A stretch of DNA of 13,338 nucleotides from Dehalococcoidia bacterium (GTDB taxonomy: Bacteria; Chloroflexota; Dehalococcoidia; SHYD01; SHYC01). Each line of letters begins with the position of its first letter. The stretch's first letter is position 1. The position numbers and the translations under genes were made by a program. Positions 1 to 6,033 of the stretch are shown here, one piece after another. The notes under the pieces were generated by a model, which saw nothing but the letters and a program-made list of their open reading frames with translations, searched no databases and was not told where the DNA came from. The stretch spans positions 1 to 13,338 of the forward strand of contig JAENIT010000002.1 of NCBI GenBank assembly GCA_016844365.1. The letters run 5' to 3'.

Positions 1-1009
1 CAAAGTATGGGCCGAACATAAGAAGCTGTAGCACTTGCCGCTCACCTTCAAGCCTACCGTACCAGAATGTGATGAATGTAGCCCACCAGTGGTAGAACCA
101 GAGGAGGGTAAGGGCCAAGAGCGGCTTACTAAGCCCCCAGAACTGGTCTTCGCCCAGGTATCTCTTTAGACCACCGAAACGCCTTAAGAGCCACATAGCT
201 ATAAGAGTAGTGGCCACAGCGCCCTGTAACCCCTTTATAGTGTGGAAGGCAGGGTAAATGGCGTCGTGCCACCCTGGCACCAGGCTCATAGAGTAGTCCA
301 TGGCTATCATGGAACTGGTGAACACATACATCATAAGGTAAAAAGGCCCCAGGACGTTCAACAAAGCGGTGGTCATCTTCCACTGGTGCTTTGTTCCAAC
401 CCAGCCGTGGGCCAAAAAGGAGTACAGTGATCGGCGTCTCCCGGTGGTGTGGTCTCGGAGTAGAGCAAAATCTGGCAACGCTGATAGATAGAGCAGCCCC
501 ACGCCGCACAGGGTCAGGAACACTACAGAGAGGAAGTCCCAGAACACTGGCCCTCCAGGGATGGGCCAGTCGAACCACATGCTGCTTCGCCCCTCCCGCG
601 GAGGCATTAGAGCCAATAGCGGTAGATAAAGCACTAGGTTAAAGAGACCAACTACAGCACAGATCTCAGCCGTCCGACTAAGGGGCCTTCGCCAGTGCCC
701 CTTAGCGAGCCTTGTGGCCACGGCTACTACGGGAGCGGCCTGAACTGTGGTGAAGAGAAATACCCAGACGGTTGCATAGTAGCCCCAGGCGGCCCGGTCC
801 TCGAACCCCCCTTGCAGCCGCATAATAAAGCCCAGTATTCCTAACAGAAACAATCCGCCTGAGACTGCCACGGCTAGCTGAAATCCGGACCCGGCGCTCT
901 GGAGTCTCTCCAGAACACCGCCATTTAGCTCCCTGAAGGATTCAATGGTAGCAGGAACCCACAGCTTCTCCGTGGCTCCCTGTTGGTGGCCGTTATGTCG
1001 CTCTTGCAT
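1..1009 (-). CDS. NrfD/PsrC-type quinone-interacting membrane subunit (partial, C-terminus beyond window)
   Basis: The frame is open for 336 codons from an ATG at 1009 and runs off the left edge without a stop. At least seven strongly hydrophobic helices are visible, at about residues 43-64, 78-101, 114-136, 156-179, 214-236, 255-275 and 295-317. The segments around residues 146-160 (FDWPIPGG) and 239-262 (YSMSLVPGWHDAIYPAF) resemble NrfD-family subunits of the ActC/ActF and QrcD kind, which take electrons from or give them to (mena)quinone inside the membrane. The start overlaps the end of the ferredoxin gene by 17 bp, which suggests translational coupling. I see no strong Shine-Dalgarno site. 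As the last visible gene of a cytochrome - Mo-like - FeS - NrfD series, it is inferred to be the membrane anchor of that complex. The family call is secure; which subfamily is uncertain. Confidence 0.88.
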   Translation of the reverse strand, partial: MQERHNGHQQGATEKLWVPATIESFRELNGGVLERLQSAGSGFQLAVAVSGGLFLLGILGFIMRLQGGFEDRAAWGYYATVWVFLFTTVQAAPVVAVATRLAKGHWRRPLSRTAEICAVVGLFNLVLYLPLLALMPPREGRSSMWFDWPIPGGPVFWDFLSVVFLTLCGVGLLYLSALPDFALLRDHTTGRRRSLYSFLAHGWVGTKHQWKMTTALLNVLGPFYLMMYVFTSSMIAMDYSMSLVPGWHDAIYPAFHTIKGLQGAVATTLIAMWLLRRFGGLKRYLGEDQFWGLSKPLLALTLLWFYHWWATFITFWYGRLEGERQVLQLLMFGPYF

Positions 1010-1703
1010 GGGTATCTATCTTCTTTAAGTATGTTACCGACGGATCCGTGCCCAACTCCTCGCTGAGCTTGTAGTGACGTTTGTTCTCGGAAAGCTTTGA
1101 CGCCTTGCTATTGTGGTCCTTAAGGTTGCCGAACACTAGGGCGTTAGTTGGGCAGGCCTGAGCGCAGGCTGGCTGAATGTCCCCATCCTTAATCTCCCGG
1201 CCGTCTCTGGCAGCCTCCCGTTGCCCCCTACGAATACGCTGAACGCAGAAAGTGCATTTCTCCGTCACCCCTTTAGTCCGAACTGTTACGTCAGAGCTGT
1301 AATAGCTGTTCATGGGCTCAGGGAGTGGCCGCTCCCAAAAGTTGAAGTAGCGGGCATGGTAGGGACAGTTGTTGATACAGTAGCGGGTGCCTACGCACCG
1401 ATTATAGATCTGGACGTTGAGGCCCTCACTATTGTGGTAAGTGGCATATACGGGGCACACCGGCTCACAGGGAGCGTTATTACAGTGTTGACATAGGACG
1501 GGGATGAATTTAGCCTTTACGTTGGGGTATTCCCCCTCCCAGTAACGCTCTATGCGGATCCATGTGCGGGTGCGATGTTGGTCCACGATATCTTCGGTGT
1601 TAAGGGGCATGTTGTTTTCCGAGTAACAGGCCACCACACAGGCCTGACAGCCTGTACACCTGTCGATGTCTACAACCATTGTCCACTGGAACTCTTGGGC
1701 CAT
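993..1703 (-). CDS. Four-cluster ferredoxin subunit of a CISM/ACIII-like complex
   Basis: This 236-aa protein has the four cysteine groups of DmsB/PsrB/QrcC/ActB2-type electron-transfer subunits: C16-C19-C22-C26, C71-C74-C79-C83, C103-(T106)-C109-C113 and C150-C153-C180-C184. In the third group the second cysteine is replaced by Thr (CVGTRYC). One cubane ligand is therefore missing and a [3Fe-4S] centre is likely, as reported for the ACIII iron-sulfur domain. There is no signal peptide, so it is expected to be exported or assembled together with the Tat-bearing partner encoded just upstream. It should carry electrons between the Mo-like/cytochrome side and the NrfD quinone site. The ATG at 1703 is preceded by GGAG at 8 nt, and the gap to the previous gene is 22 bp. 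Confidence 0.95.
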   Translation of the reverse strand: MAQEFQWTMVVDIDRCTGCQACVVACYSENNMPLNTEDIVDQHRTRTWIRIERYWEGEYPNVKAKFIPVLCQHCNNAPCEPVCPVYATYHNSEGLNVQIYNRCVGTRYCINNCPYHARYFNFWERPLPEPMNSYYSSDVTVRTKGVTEKCTFCVQRIRRGQREAARDGREIKDGDIQPACAQACPTNALVFGNLKDHNSKASKLSENKRHYKLSEELGTDPSVTYLKKIDTHARAT

Positions 1704-1725
1704 AGGTTTATCTCCGCGACGATCT

Positions 1726-3981
1726 CTACGCTGGTGTCACTTGCGCTATTGGGAACTCTTCCTGCTCAATTGCGGGCACGGTGCCCTCCAGCTTAGGCAG
1801 TTTGTGCTTCTTACTCGTTTTGGTAACCCGAACCCTGGTGGCTTCCCACGCTAGGGATCCTGTTGTAGCCTCTCTCATAGGAGCTACTATAGACAAGGGG
1901 TTCACGCCCCTAGCCTCCGCCCATCGGCCATAGGAGGTGTGTCCTTGGCCTAGCGGCATTGCCACCACATCCGGGGGGATTGCAGGAAGGATGTATACTG
2001 GCACCTCCAGCCTGCCGTGAGGGGATTCAACGACTACTACGTCTCCCTCAGCTACTCCAACCTGACTAGCGGTACGAGGATTCATCTCCAACCAAGTCTG
2101 CCACATAACTGTCGTCAGCGGATCAGGGGTGGACTGGAGCCAGGGCAGATTAGCCCCGCGGCCGTCGGTTAAAGAAATGGATGGGAAGAGAACCAAGTTG
2201 TACGGGTACTCTCTCTCTGATCCTGAGAACTCTGGCTCTGACATTCGGGTAGGCAGGACTGGAGGTTGAGGTCTTGGGGCTGTAGACCCGGACTGAGTAT
2301 CCCACCAGCCGCCTCGCTGCAAGAGCCCTATCCAGAAGGTTTCCACATCTGGCGCCTTGACAGAACCTCGGTTGAGCTTGTAAAGCTCCCCGGCCTGTTC
2401 CTTCAGCAAATCGTGAAAGGTATTCCAGGGCAAGGCCTGGCGGGTATCATCCCCAATTTCCTCGGCGATGGTGAGGAGAACATCGGCAAAGGCTCTAGTG
2501 GTATATAGGGGATTCACTACTGGTTGCTGGATGCCTAAGACCTGGTATCCAGGCCCAGGATTGGGTGCATCGTCACCCCAAGACTCAAGGTAAGTGTGGT
2601 CGGGTAGTATGAGGTCGGCGTGGGCTGTAGTCTCATCCATAAAGCTGGAGAAACTTACTATGTAGGGCACCTTACTCAAGACTTCATCAAATTTAAGGGA
2701 ACCGGGAAGTCCGTGACTGGGGTTGGCCCCGTGTACCATCAACAAGTTTACAGGACTTGCCCCGCTGATGATCCCTTTTGCGGCATCCTCCCACTGGGCG
2801 ATGGTGTTAGCGGCGATTGGTGCCGCCACCGTTTCCAAAGGCGGTTGGGGATTGAGAAGCACACCGCCAGGCGTTCCCACACTTCCCACTAAGAAGTTCA
2901 GAGCGTATATAGCTGTTAGGTTGGCCACGCCGTTAGTATGCGCTGCGGCGTATGTCCCCCCAATGGCCAGACTGGGTCTCTGGCGAGCAAAGGCCCTAGA
3001 TAGCTCCTTTATGCGCTCCGCTGGCACCCCTGTCTTTGCAGACACTGTCTCCGGGGAATATGCGCTTAGGGCGCTGGCCCCAGCGCCACCGGTCAGTGCC
3101 GCGGCAGCGGCAGAGTCGCCTAGTCCCTCAGAAATTATGACCTGGGCCATGCTTAGGGCCAGCAGGCCCTCGGTGCCGGGGCGAATGGGAACCCACTCGT
3201 CGGCGCTGGCGCCAGTGGTAGAAAAGCGAGGCTCTATCTGAACCAGAGTCCCACGGCTGTCGGGCCGACCCTGACGGAACTCTCCATACCCTCGGGAGTA
3301 GCGCACTGGCGAGAGCCAAGTCTCCAAGAAGTCCGCCCCAAAGGACAGGATATACCGGCTGTTCTGTATGTCAAAGTCTGGCGCCATATCTTGGCCAAAG
3401 ACGTTCTTCAGTGCAGTGTATACAGTGGTCTGATCCAAGGCCTCAAAGGCCATTCGCTTGCCTCCATAGGCCGATACGAAACGATCTACTACTAATGCCA
3501 GGTGGCCTCTTAGGGGCTCTGTTACCATAAGCGCTGATCGCGCGTTACCAGCGGTCCGGAGTTCCTTAAGCCTACCCCCTAGCTCATCCAGAGCTTCATC
3601 CCAGGTGATTGGCTTGAAAGTATCACTTCCCCGTTGGCCGGTGCGCTTCATCGGTTCGCGAATTCGGTCAGGGTGGTAAAGGACCTGCACTCCAGAGATG
3701 CCTCGGGCACAGAGCTTTCCCTGATTGACGGGATAGTCGGGGTTACCTTCTATCTTCTTGGCGCGGCCCTCCATAACCCGAACTACTATGCCGCATCCTG
3801 CGGGGCACTGGCGGCAGATACTGGAGTACCAGTTGTCTAGGCCGGTGACCATGTCTTCGGGCATTCTTAGGGGGCTCTGCATTAGCAGCTCCCGCTGGGG
3901 GACTCGGCATCCGTTAAATATGACCATCCCCGCCGAGGAGGTGGCCATTAACTTGAGAAAGGCTCGTCTTGTAAGTTCCAT
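1726..3981 (-). CDS. Molybdopterin-oxidoreductase-family large subunit with Tat signal (QrcB/ActB1-like)
   Basis: The protein has 751 aa. The N-terminus holds a Tat motif (TRRAFLKLM, residues 4-12) followed by a hydrophobic stretch ending at C25, so export to the outer face is likely. Lipid anchoring at C25 is possible, although FNGC is a poor lipobox. The FeS site is C56-x2-C59-x3-C63-x27-C91. The molybdopterin oxidoreductase domain follows, with ITWDEAL at 125-131, an LSFGADFLE segment at 212-220, a GANPSHGLPG loop at 418-427 and the C-terminal dinucleotide-binding domain at about 595-720 (WLEMNPRTAS, GDVVVVESPHG). There is no cysteine after C91, so no Cys ligand to molybdenum exists; a Ser or Asp ligand cannot be excluded by eye. 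QrcB and ActB1 are known family members that lack Mo. Here the protein is inferred to be structural or an electron relay. A polysulfide, thiosulfate or arsenate reductase-like catalytic role is the alternative. Confidence 0.93.
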   Translation of the reverse strand: MELTRRAFLKLMATSSAGMVIFNGCRVPQRELLMQSPLRMPEDMVTGLDNWYSSICRQCPAGCGIVVRVMEGRAKKIEGNPDYPVNQGKLCARGISGVQVLYHPDRIREPMKRTGQRGSDTFKPITWDEALDELGGRLKELRTAGNARSALMVTEPLRGHLALVVDRFVSAYGGKRMAFEALDQTTVYTALKNVFGQDMAPDFDIQNSRYILSFGADFLETWLSPVRYSRGYGEFRQGRPDSRGTLVQIEPRFSTTGASADEWVPIRPGTEGLLALSMAQVIISEGLGDSAAAAALTGGAGASALSAYSPETVSAKTGVPAERIKELSRAFARQRPSLAIGGTYAAAHTNGVANLTAIYALNFLVGSVGTPGGVLLNPQPPLETVAAPIAANTIAQWEDAAKGIISGASPVNLLMVHGANPSHGLPGSLKFDEVLSKVPYIVSFSSFMDETTAHADLILPDHTYLESWGDDAPNPGPGYQVLGIQQPVVNPLYTTRAFADVLLTIAEEIGDDTRQALPWNTFHDLLKEQAGELYKLNRGSVKAPDVETFWIGLLQRGGWWDTQSGSTAPRPQPPVLPTRMSEPEFSGSEREYPYNLVLFPSISLTDGRGANLPWLQSTPDPLTTVMWQTWLEMNPRTASQVGVAEGDVVVVESPHGRLEVPVYILPAIPPDVVAMPLGQGHTSYGRWAEARGVNPLSIVAPMREATTGSLAWEATRVRVTKTSKKHKLPKLEGTVPAIEQEEFPIAQVTPA

Positions 3982-4013
3982 AATCCGTTGCGCCTTATAT
4001 TATAAAGGTAACA

Positions 4014-4571
4014 CTACTTATGGCATATAGTGCAGTCGGTGGGAGCCGCCCTTTTGCCATCGGGCGGGTTCCGGTGGCAGGAGATGCAATCGCCCATGTT
4101 CAAGATACGCACCTGCCTGACCCGCTGCATACTTCCCACGTCGCTGTGGCATTCCTGACAGACACGCTCCACGCTCCCAAAGTGAGCCTCAAGTCTTCTG
4201 ATATGGGGCTCGTGAACAAACTGGACATGGTCAGGAAGCCTGTGTACCCGAACCCAGTTAATAACCTCTTGGCCTTCCCAGGCAGCCCGCAGCTTCAGTA
4301 TCTCAGGGTTCTCTGCGCCGTTTGCGGGGCCTTTTACCACCTTGTGGCAAGCCATGCATTGCTCAACGGCGGGAACAGTGGCGGCGGCCCCCTTTCTCAC
4401 GTTGCGATGGCAGAACTCACACTCAATCTTGGCGTCCTTGACGTGGGGAACGTGGCTAAAGGCTATGGGCTGTACTGGCCCTTTGGCGACCGGTATGTTG
4501 ACACTGACTACTAAGAAGCCGCCTATGGCGACTGCTGCCAACGCTATTATTCCGATAAATGCTTTGATCAA
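4014..4571 (-). CDS. Membrane-anchored pentaheme cytochrome c (ActA/QrcA-like)
   Basis: This 185-aa protein has one N-terminal hydrophobic helix (about residues 4-24), which acts as an uncleaved anchor or signal. Five CxxCH heme-c sites follow at C51-H55, C72-H76, C138-H142, C162-H166 and C180-H184. Extra histidines (H40, H43, H110, H115, H120, H123, H130) are available as distal ligands. The pattern FSHVPHV before heme 1 and W-x-RVH-x-LPD-x-V-x-F-x-H around residues 106-120 is typical of the c3/c7-like cytochromes of ACIII ActA and related complexes. The start is TTG, chosen because AGAGG lies 7 nt upstream and no ATG fits. Gaps are 32 bp to the Mo-like gene downstream and 61 bp to the small membrane protein upstream. 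Its inferred role is electron exchange with soluble periplasmic cytochromes. Confidence 0.93.
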   Translation of the reverse strand: MIKAFIGIIALAAVAIGGFLVVSVNIPVAKGPVQPIAFSHVPHVKDAKIECEFCHRNVRKGAAATVPAVEQCMACHKVVKGPANGAENPEILKLRAAWEGQEVINWVRVHRLPDHVQFVHEPHIRRLEAHFGSVERVCQECHSDVGSMQRVRQVRILNMGDCISCHRNPPDGKRAAPTDCTICHK

Positions 4572-4578
4572 CCCTGGT

Positions 4579-4583
4579 CCTCT
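4579..4583 (-). promoter_or_regulatory. Shine-Dalgarno site deciding a TTG start
   Basis: AGAGG lies 7 nt upstream of the TTG at 4571 and supports this start for the pentaheme cytochrome. No ATG or GTG is available at a sensible position in that frame. Confidence 0.6.
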
Positions 4584-4632
4584 TAATTAGCCGTTAGATA
4601 TTTCTGCTTCAGTGCCTGGTGTGATGTCTGAA

Positions 4633-4923
4633 CTAGATGGCTCTACGGTCCCAAATTCCGTATATAAAAGATAGATGGGCTATGGCGTTGTACATGAAAA
4701 AGAGGGCTCCCATGAATCCGACGAGACTAACGATGTAGAAAATAGGCCGTACTGATTGGAACCGGGCTGGAATGTGATGGCTAGTTACCAGAGATGGGAT
4801 GATGCCCTGGGCTAAAAGCATAGAGAGAGCGAATGTAACCCAGGAAAAGGCGAAACCCCACAGGCTTGTAAGTAACCGTGCTATTCCAGCCCAGGATGAG
4901 GAGTCGATAAACTCTGGAACCAT
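4633..4923 (-). CDS. Small two-helix membrane protein, function unknown
   Basis: I do not recognise the family. From the ATG at 4923 it is 96 aa, with hydrophobic helices at about residues 20-42 and 59-83, a His-containing loop between them (TSHHIPARFQ) and a basic C-terminus (WDRRAI). The frame is open to an ATG at 4971. I prefer 4923 because the downstream duplicate of this region matches well from exactly this codon onward, while the sequence before it is diverged and full of indels like a spacer. It lies 61 bp upstream of the pentaheme cytochrome, in the same direction and after a hairpin. It is therefore probably the first gene of the redox operon and may be an accessory membrane subunit of that complex. 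Confidence 0.72.
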   Translation of the reverse strand: MVPEFIDSSSWAGIARLLTSLWGFAFSWVTFALSMLLAQGIIPSLVTSHHIPARFQSVRPIFYIVSLVGFMGALFFMYNAIAHLSFIYGIWDRRAI

Positions 4924-4981
4924 AGTTAAAAACCTATCAGGGTGATGACGATTAGGGTGATTTCGCTGCAAACCTTAAGAA

Positions 4982-5008
4982 TGATAAAGGCAATGGCTGC
5001 CTTTGTCA
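4982..5008. terminator. Hairpin in copy A of the duplication
   Basis: TGATAAAGGCA (4982-4992) pairs with TGCCTTTGTCA (4998-5008), with a 5-nt loop and a single G-T-type mismatch. It is the counterpart of the stronger hairpin in copy B. On the minus strand it lies about 60 nt before the small membrane protein start, so it may be a weakened terminator or a leader structure. Confidence 0.4.
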
Positions 5009-5058
5009 AGCTTTTCACAAAGTTATTTTTCAGAAAAATTATTGCTGGGCTTTGCGGA

Positions 5059-5133
5059 TTAAATCTTAAGGACCATCAAGGTGTAGGCAATCCCGAGGAA
5101 GACGATGAGGAGTGGGATCAATAACTCTTGGAA
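5059..5133 (-). pseudogene. 3'-end remnant of the 229-aa membrane protein gene
   Basis: This stretch has 24 codons plus TAA whose translation is identical to the last 24 residues of the protein encoded at 5335-6024 (FQELLIPLL to MVLKI). It differs by 3 of 75 bases, all synonymous (Leu, Gly and Leu codons). No start or upstream coding part is attached. It is a stranded gene end inside copy A. Confidence 0.75.
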
Positions 5134-5135
5134 CC

Positions 5136-5201
5136 TTATTGGCTTGTCGGCAGCCGTACTGTTCCAGCCCAGGATGAGGAGTCGATGAACTCTGGAACCA
5201 C
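5136..5201 (-). pseudogene. 5'-end remnant of the small membrane protein gene
   Basis: This is a 21-codon frame from GTG (5199-5201) to TAA (5136-5138). Its residues VPEFIDSSSWAG match the N-terminus of the 96-aa protein, then diverge (TVRLPTSQ against IARLLTSLW), and it ends at the junction of the two repeat copies. The original ATG has become GTG. It is most likely non-functional. Confidence 0.7.
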
Positions 5202-5413
5202 AATTAAAAACCTACAAAGTAATGGCGATTAGGGGTGCCTAAGGTGCAAACTTAAAGAATGACAAAGGCAAAAGTCGCCTTTGTCATTCTTTTCACAAAG
5301 TTCTTTAGACAACCTTCTTGATGGGCCTTACGGATTAAATCTTGAGGACCATCAAGGTGTAGGCAATACCGAGGAAGACGATGAGGAGTGGGATCAACAA
5401 CTCTTGGAACCTT
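5139..5413. repeat. Tandem direct duplication, copy B
   Basis: Counterpart of copy A. It holds the intact 3' end of the 229-aa protein gene (stop at 5335) and the degenerate 5' remnant of the small membrane protein gene. The shared spacer includes the motif TTTTCACAAAGTT and a hairpin that is longer than in copy A. Confidence 0.88.
5254..5292. terminator. Strong hairpin, probable terminator between the sorting and redox operons
   Basis: A perfect 16-bp stem is formed by 5254-5269 (ending TGACAAAGGC) and 5277-5292, around a 7-nt loop. It lies 43 nt downstream of the stop codon of the 229-aa protein on the minus strand. Short T-rich stretches follow on both strands (TTCTTTT on plus, TTCTTTAAGTTT on minus), so it could work in both directions. 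The stem is AT-rich, so I am not sure of its strength. Confidence 0.6.
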
Positions 5414-6024
5414 GTGTGGATTTGGAGAAGACCAGACTTCCGCCCTTCTGATTGCAGGGGGTACGTTAGCTCTTGAAAAACAGATAGGCTCAGAAGAACC
5501 AGTACGACTGCTAGTCCCACATTGAACCCCATTCTGGGCTTAAAATTAGTCCCATATACCACAGAGGTGGATATAGACCCCATCATAGATGTGGAGAAAG
5601 ATGCAAAGGAGACGAAACTAGACCACACTTGAGGTGGATAAGGCGGCAGCGCCACCACCTTAGAAAACTCACGACCATCAATTATTGCTTTGGCGTAAAA
5701 GGTGGCCTGTTGTCCCCTGCCCAAAGTGTAAGGGTACGAATGGGTGTATCGCCTGTGAGCCCCGGGCAGCACGTGGCCGCTTCCCTGCTGGACCAGCTTA
5801 CCATTCGCGTACAATTCAAATTGGAACGCTTGCCCTACGTCCTTTGTTCCGCTTAATTCCAATGTGAGCGACAGTGGCTCTCCAATTCTGGGCACCTGAG
5901 GTAGCACTGTAAACCGCATTGGGTCCTGGTATGGAGCAGAGCCCATCCAGAAGGCTAAAGCAGCTATAATAGCGAGCCATATTACCACAAGCCGTAGCCG
6001 TGGATCCCGCCTACTCGATACCAT
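5335..6024 (-). CDS. Exosortase-operon membrane protein with beta-rich ectodomain
   Basis: I do not recognise a named family. The protein has 229 aa. A signal-anchor helix at about 11-28 is followed by an outer beta-rich domain at about 36-126 with an Ig/CARDB-like look (PRIGEPLSLTLELSG ... FQFELYANGKLVQQG ... RRYTHSYPYTL). Next come an amphipathic Ser-rich stretch (133-158) and two more helices (167-184, 208-227). The ectodomain resembles that of the 136-aa protein encoded two genes upstream in the same operon (short strand with D/NG turn, then YTH). I chose the ATG at 6024 because GAGGA lies 4 nt upstream and overlaps the exosortase stop. An upstream ATG at 6048 would overlap that gene by 17 bp and lacks this site. 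It is the last gene of the operon. Its inferred role is a partner that presents or receives sorted proteins; this is not established. Confidence 0.8.
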   Translation of the reverse strand: MVSSRRDPRLRLVVIWLAIIAALAFWMGSAPYQDPMRFTVLPQVPRIGEPLSLTLELSGTKDVGQAFQFELYANGKLVQQGSGHVLPGAHRRYTHSYPYTLGRGQQATFYAKAIIDGREFSKVVALPPYPPQVWSSFVSFASFSTSMMGSISTSVVYGTNFKPRMGFNVGLAVVLVLLSLSVFQELTYPLQSEGRKSGLLQIHTRFQELLIPLLIVFLGIAYTLMVLKI

Positions 6025-6028
6025 GTTG

Positions 6029-6033
6029 TCCTC
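6029..6033 (-). promoter_or_regulatory. Shine-Dalgarno site deciding the start at 6024
   Basis: GAGGA overlaps the TGA stop of the exosortase gene and sits 4 nt from the ATG at 6024. This favours a coupled start there over the in-frame ATG at 6048. Confidence 0.6.

Larger units (their letters stand above)
4861..5138. repeat. Tandem direct duplication, copy A (about 277-bp unit)
   Basis: The segment aligns end to end with copy B at an offset of 276-278 bp. Similarity is highest at the two ends: the first 21 codons of the small membrane protein on the left, and the last 24 codons plus stop of the 229-aa protein on the right. The middle spacer is clearly weaker and has small indels. Copy A holds the intact start of the small membrane protein gene (4923) and a stranded 3' end of the 229-aa gene. 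The copies abut at about 5137-5140. Confidence 0.88.

Noticed and set aside
129..578. 149-codon open frame on the minus strand
   Set aside because: It is an alternate frame of the NrfD-type gene. Only the other frame gives continuous membrane helices and stays open over the whole 1009 bases.
2723..3241. 172-codon open frame on the plus strand
   Set aside because: It is antisense to the well-supported Mo-like gene and follows from that gene's codon pattern.
4020..4514. 164-codon open frame on the plus strand
   Set aside because: It is antisense to the pentaheme cytochrome, whose five CxxCH sites show which strand is coding.
5059..5133. Copy A's 24-codon coding end as a live small peptide gene
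   Set aside because: It has no start codon or ribosome site of its own, and its residues are exactly the C-terminal helix of the neighbouring protein, so a stranded gene end is the simpler reading.
4861..5413. Possible CRISPR or direct-repeat array
   Set aside because: There are only two copies of a unit of about 277 bp, with coding remnants and no regular short repeats or spacers.
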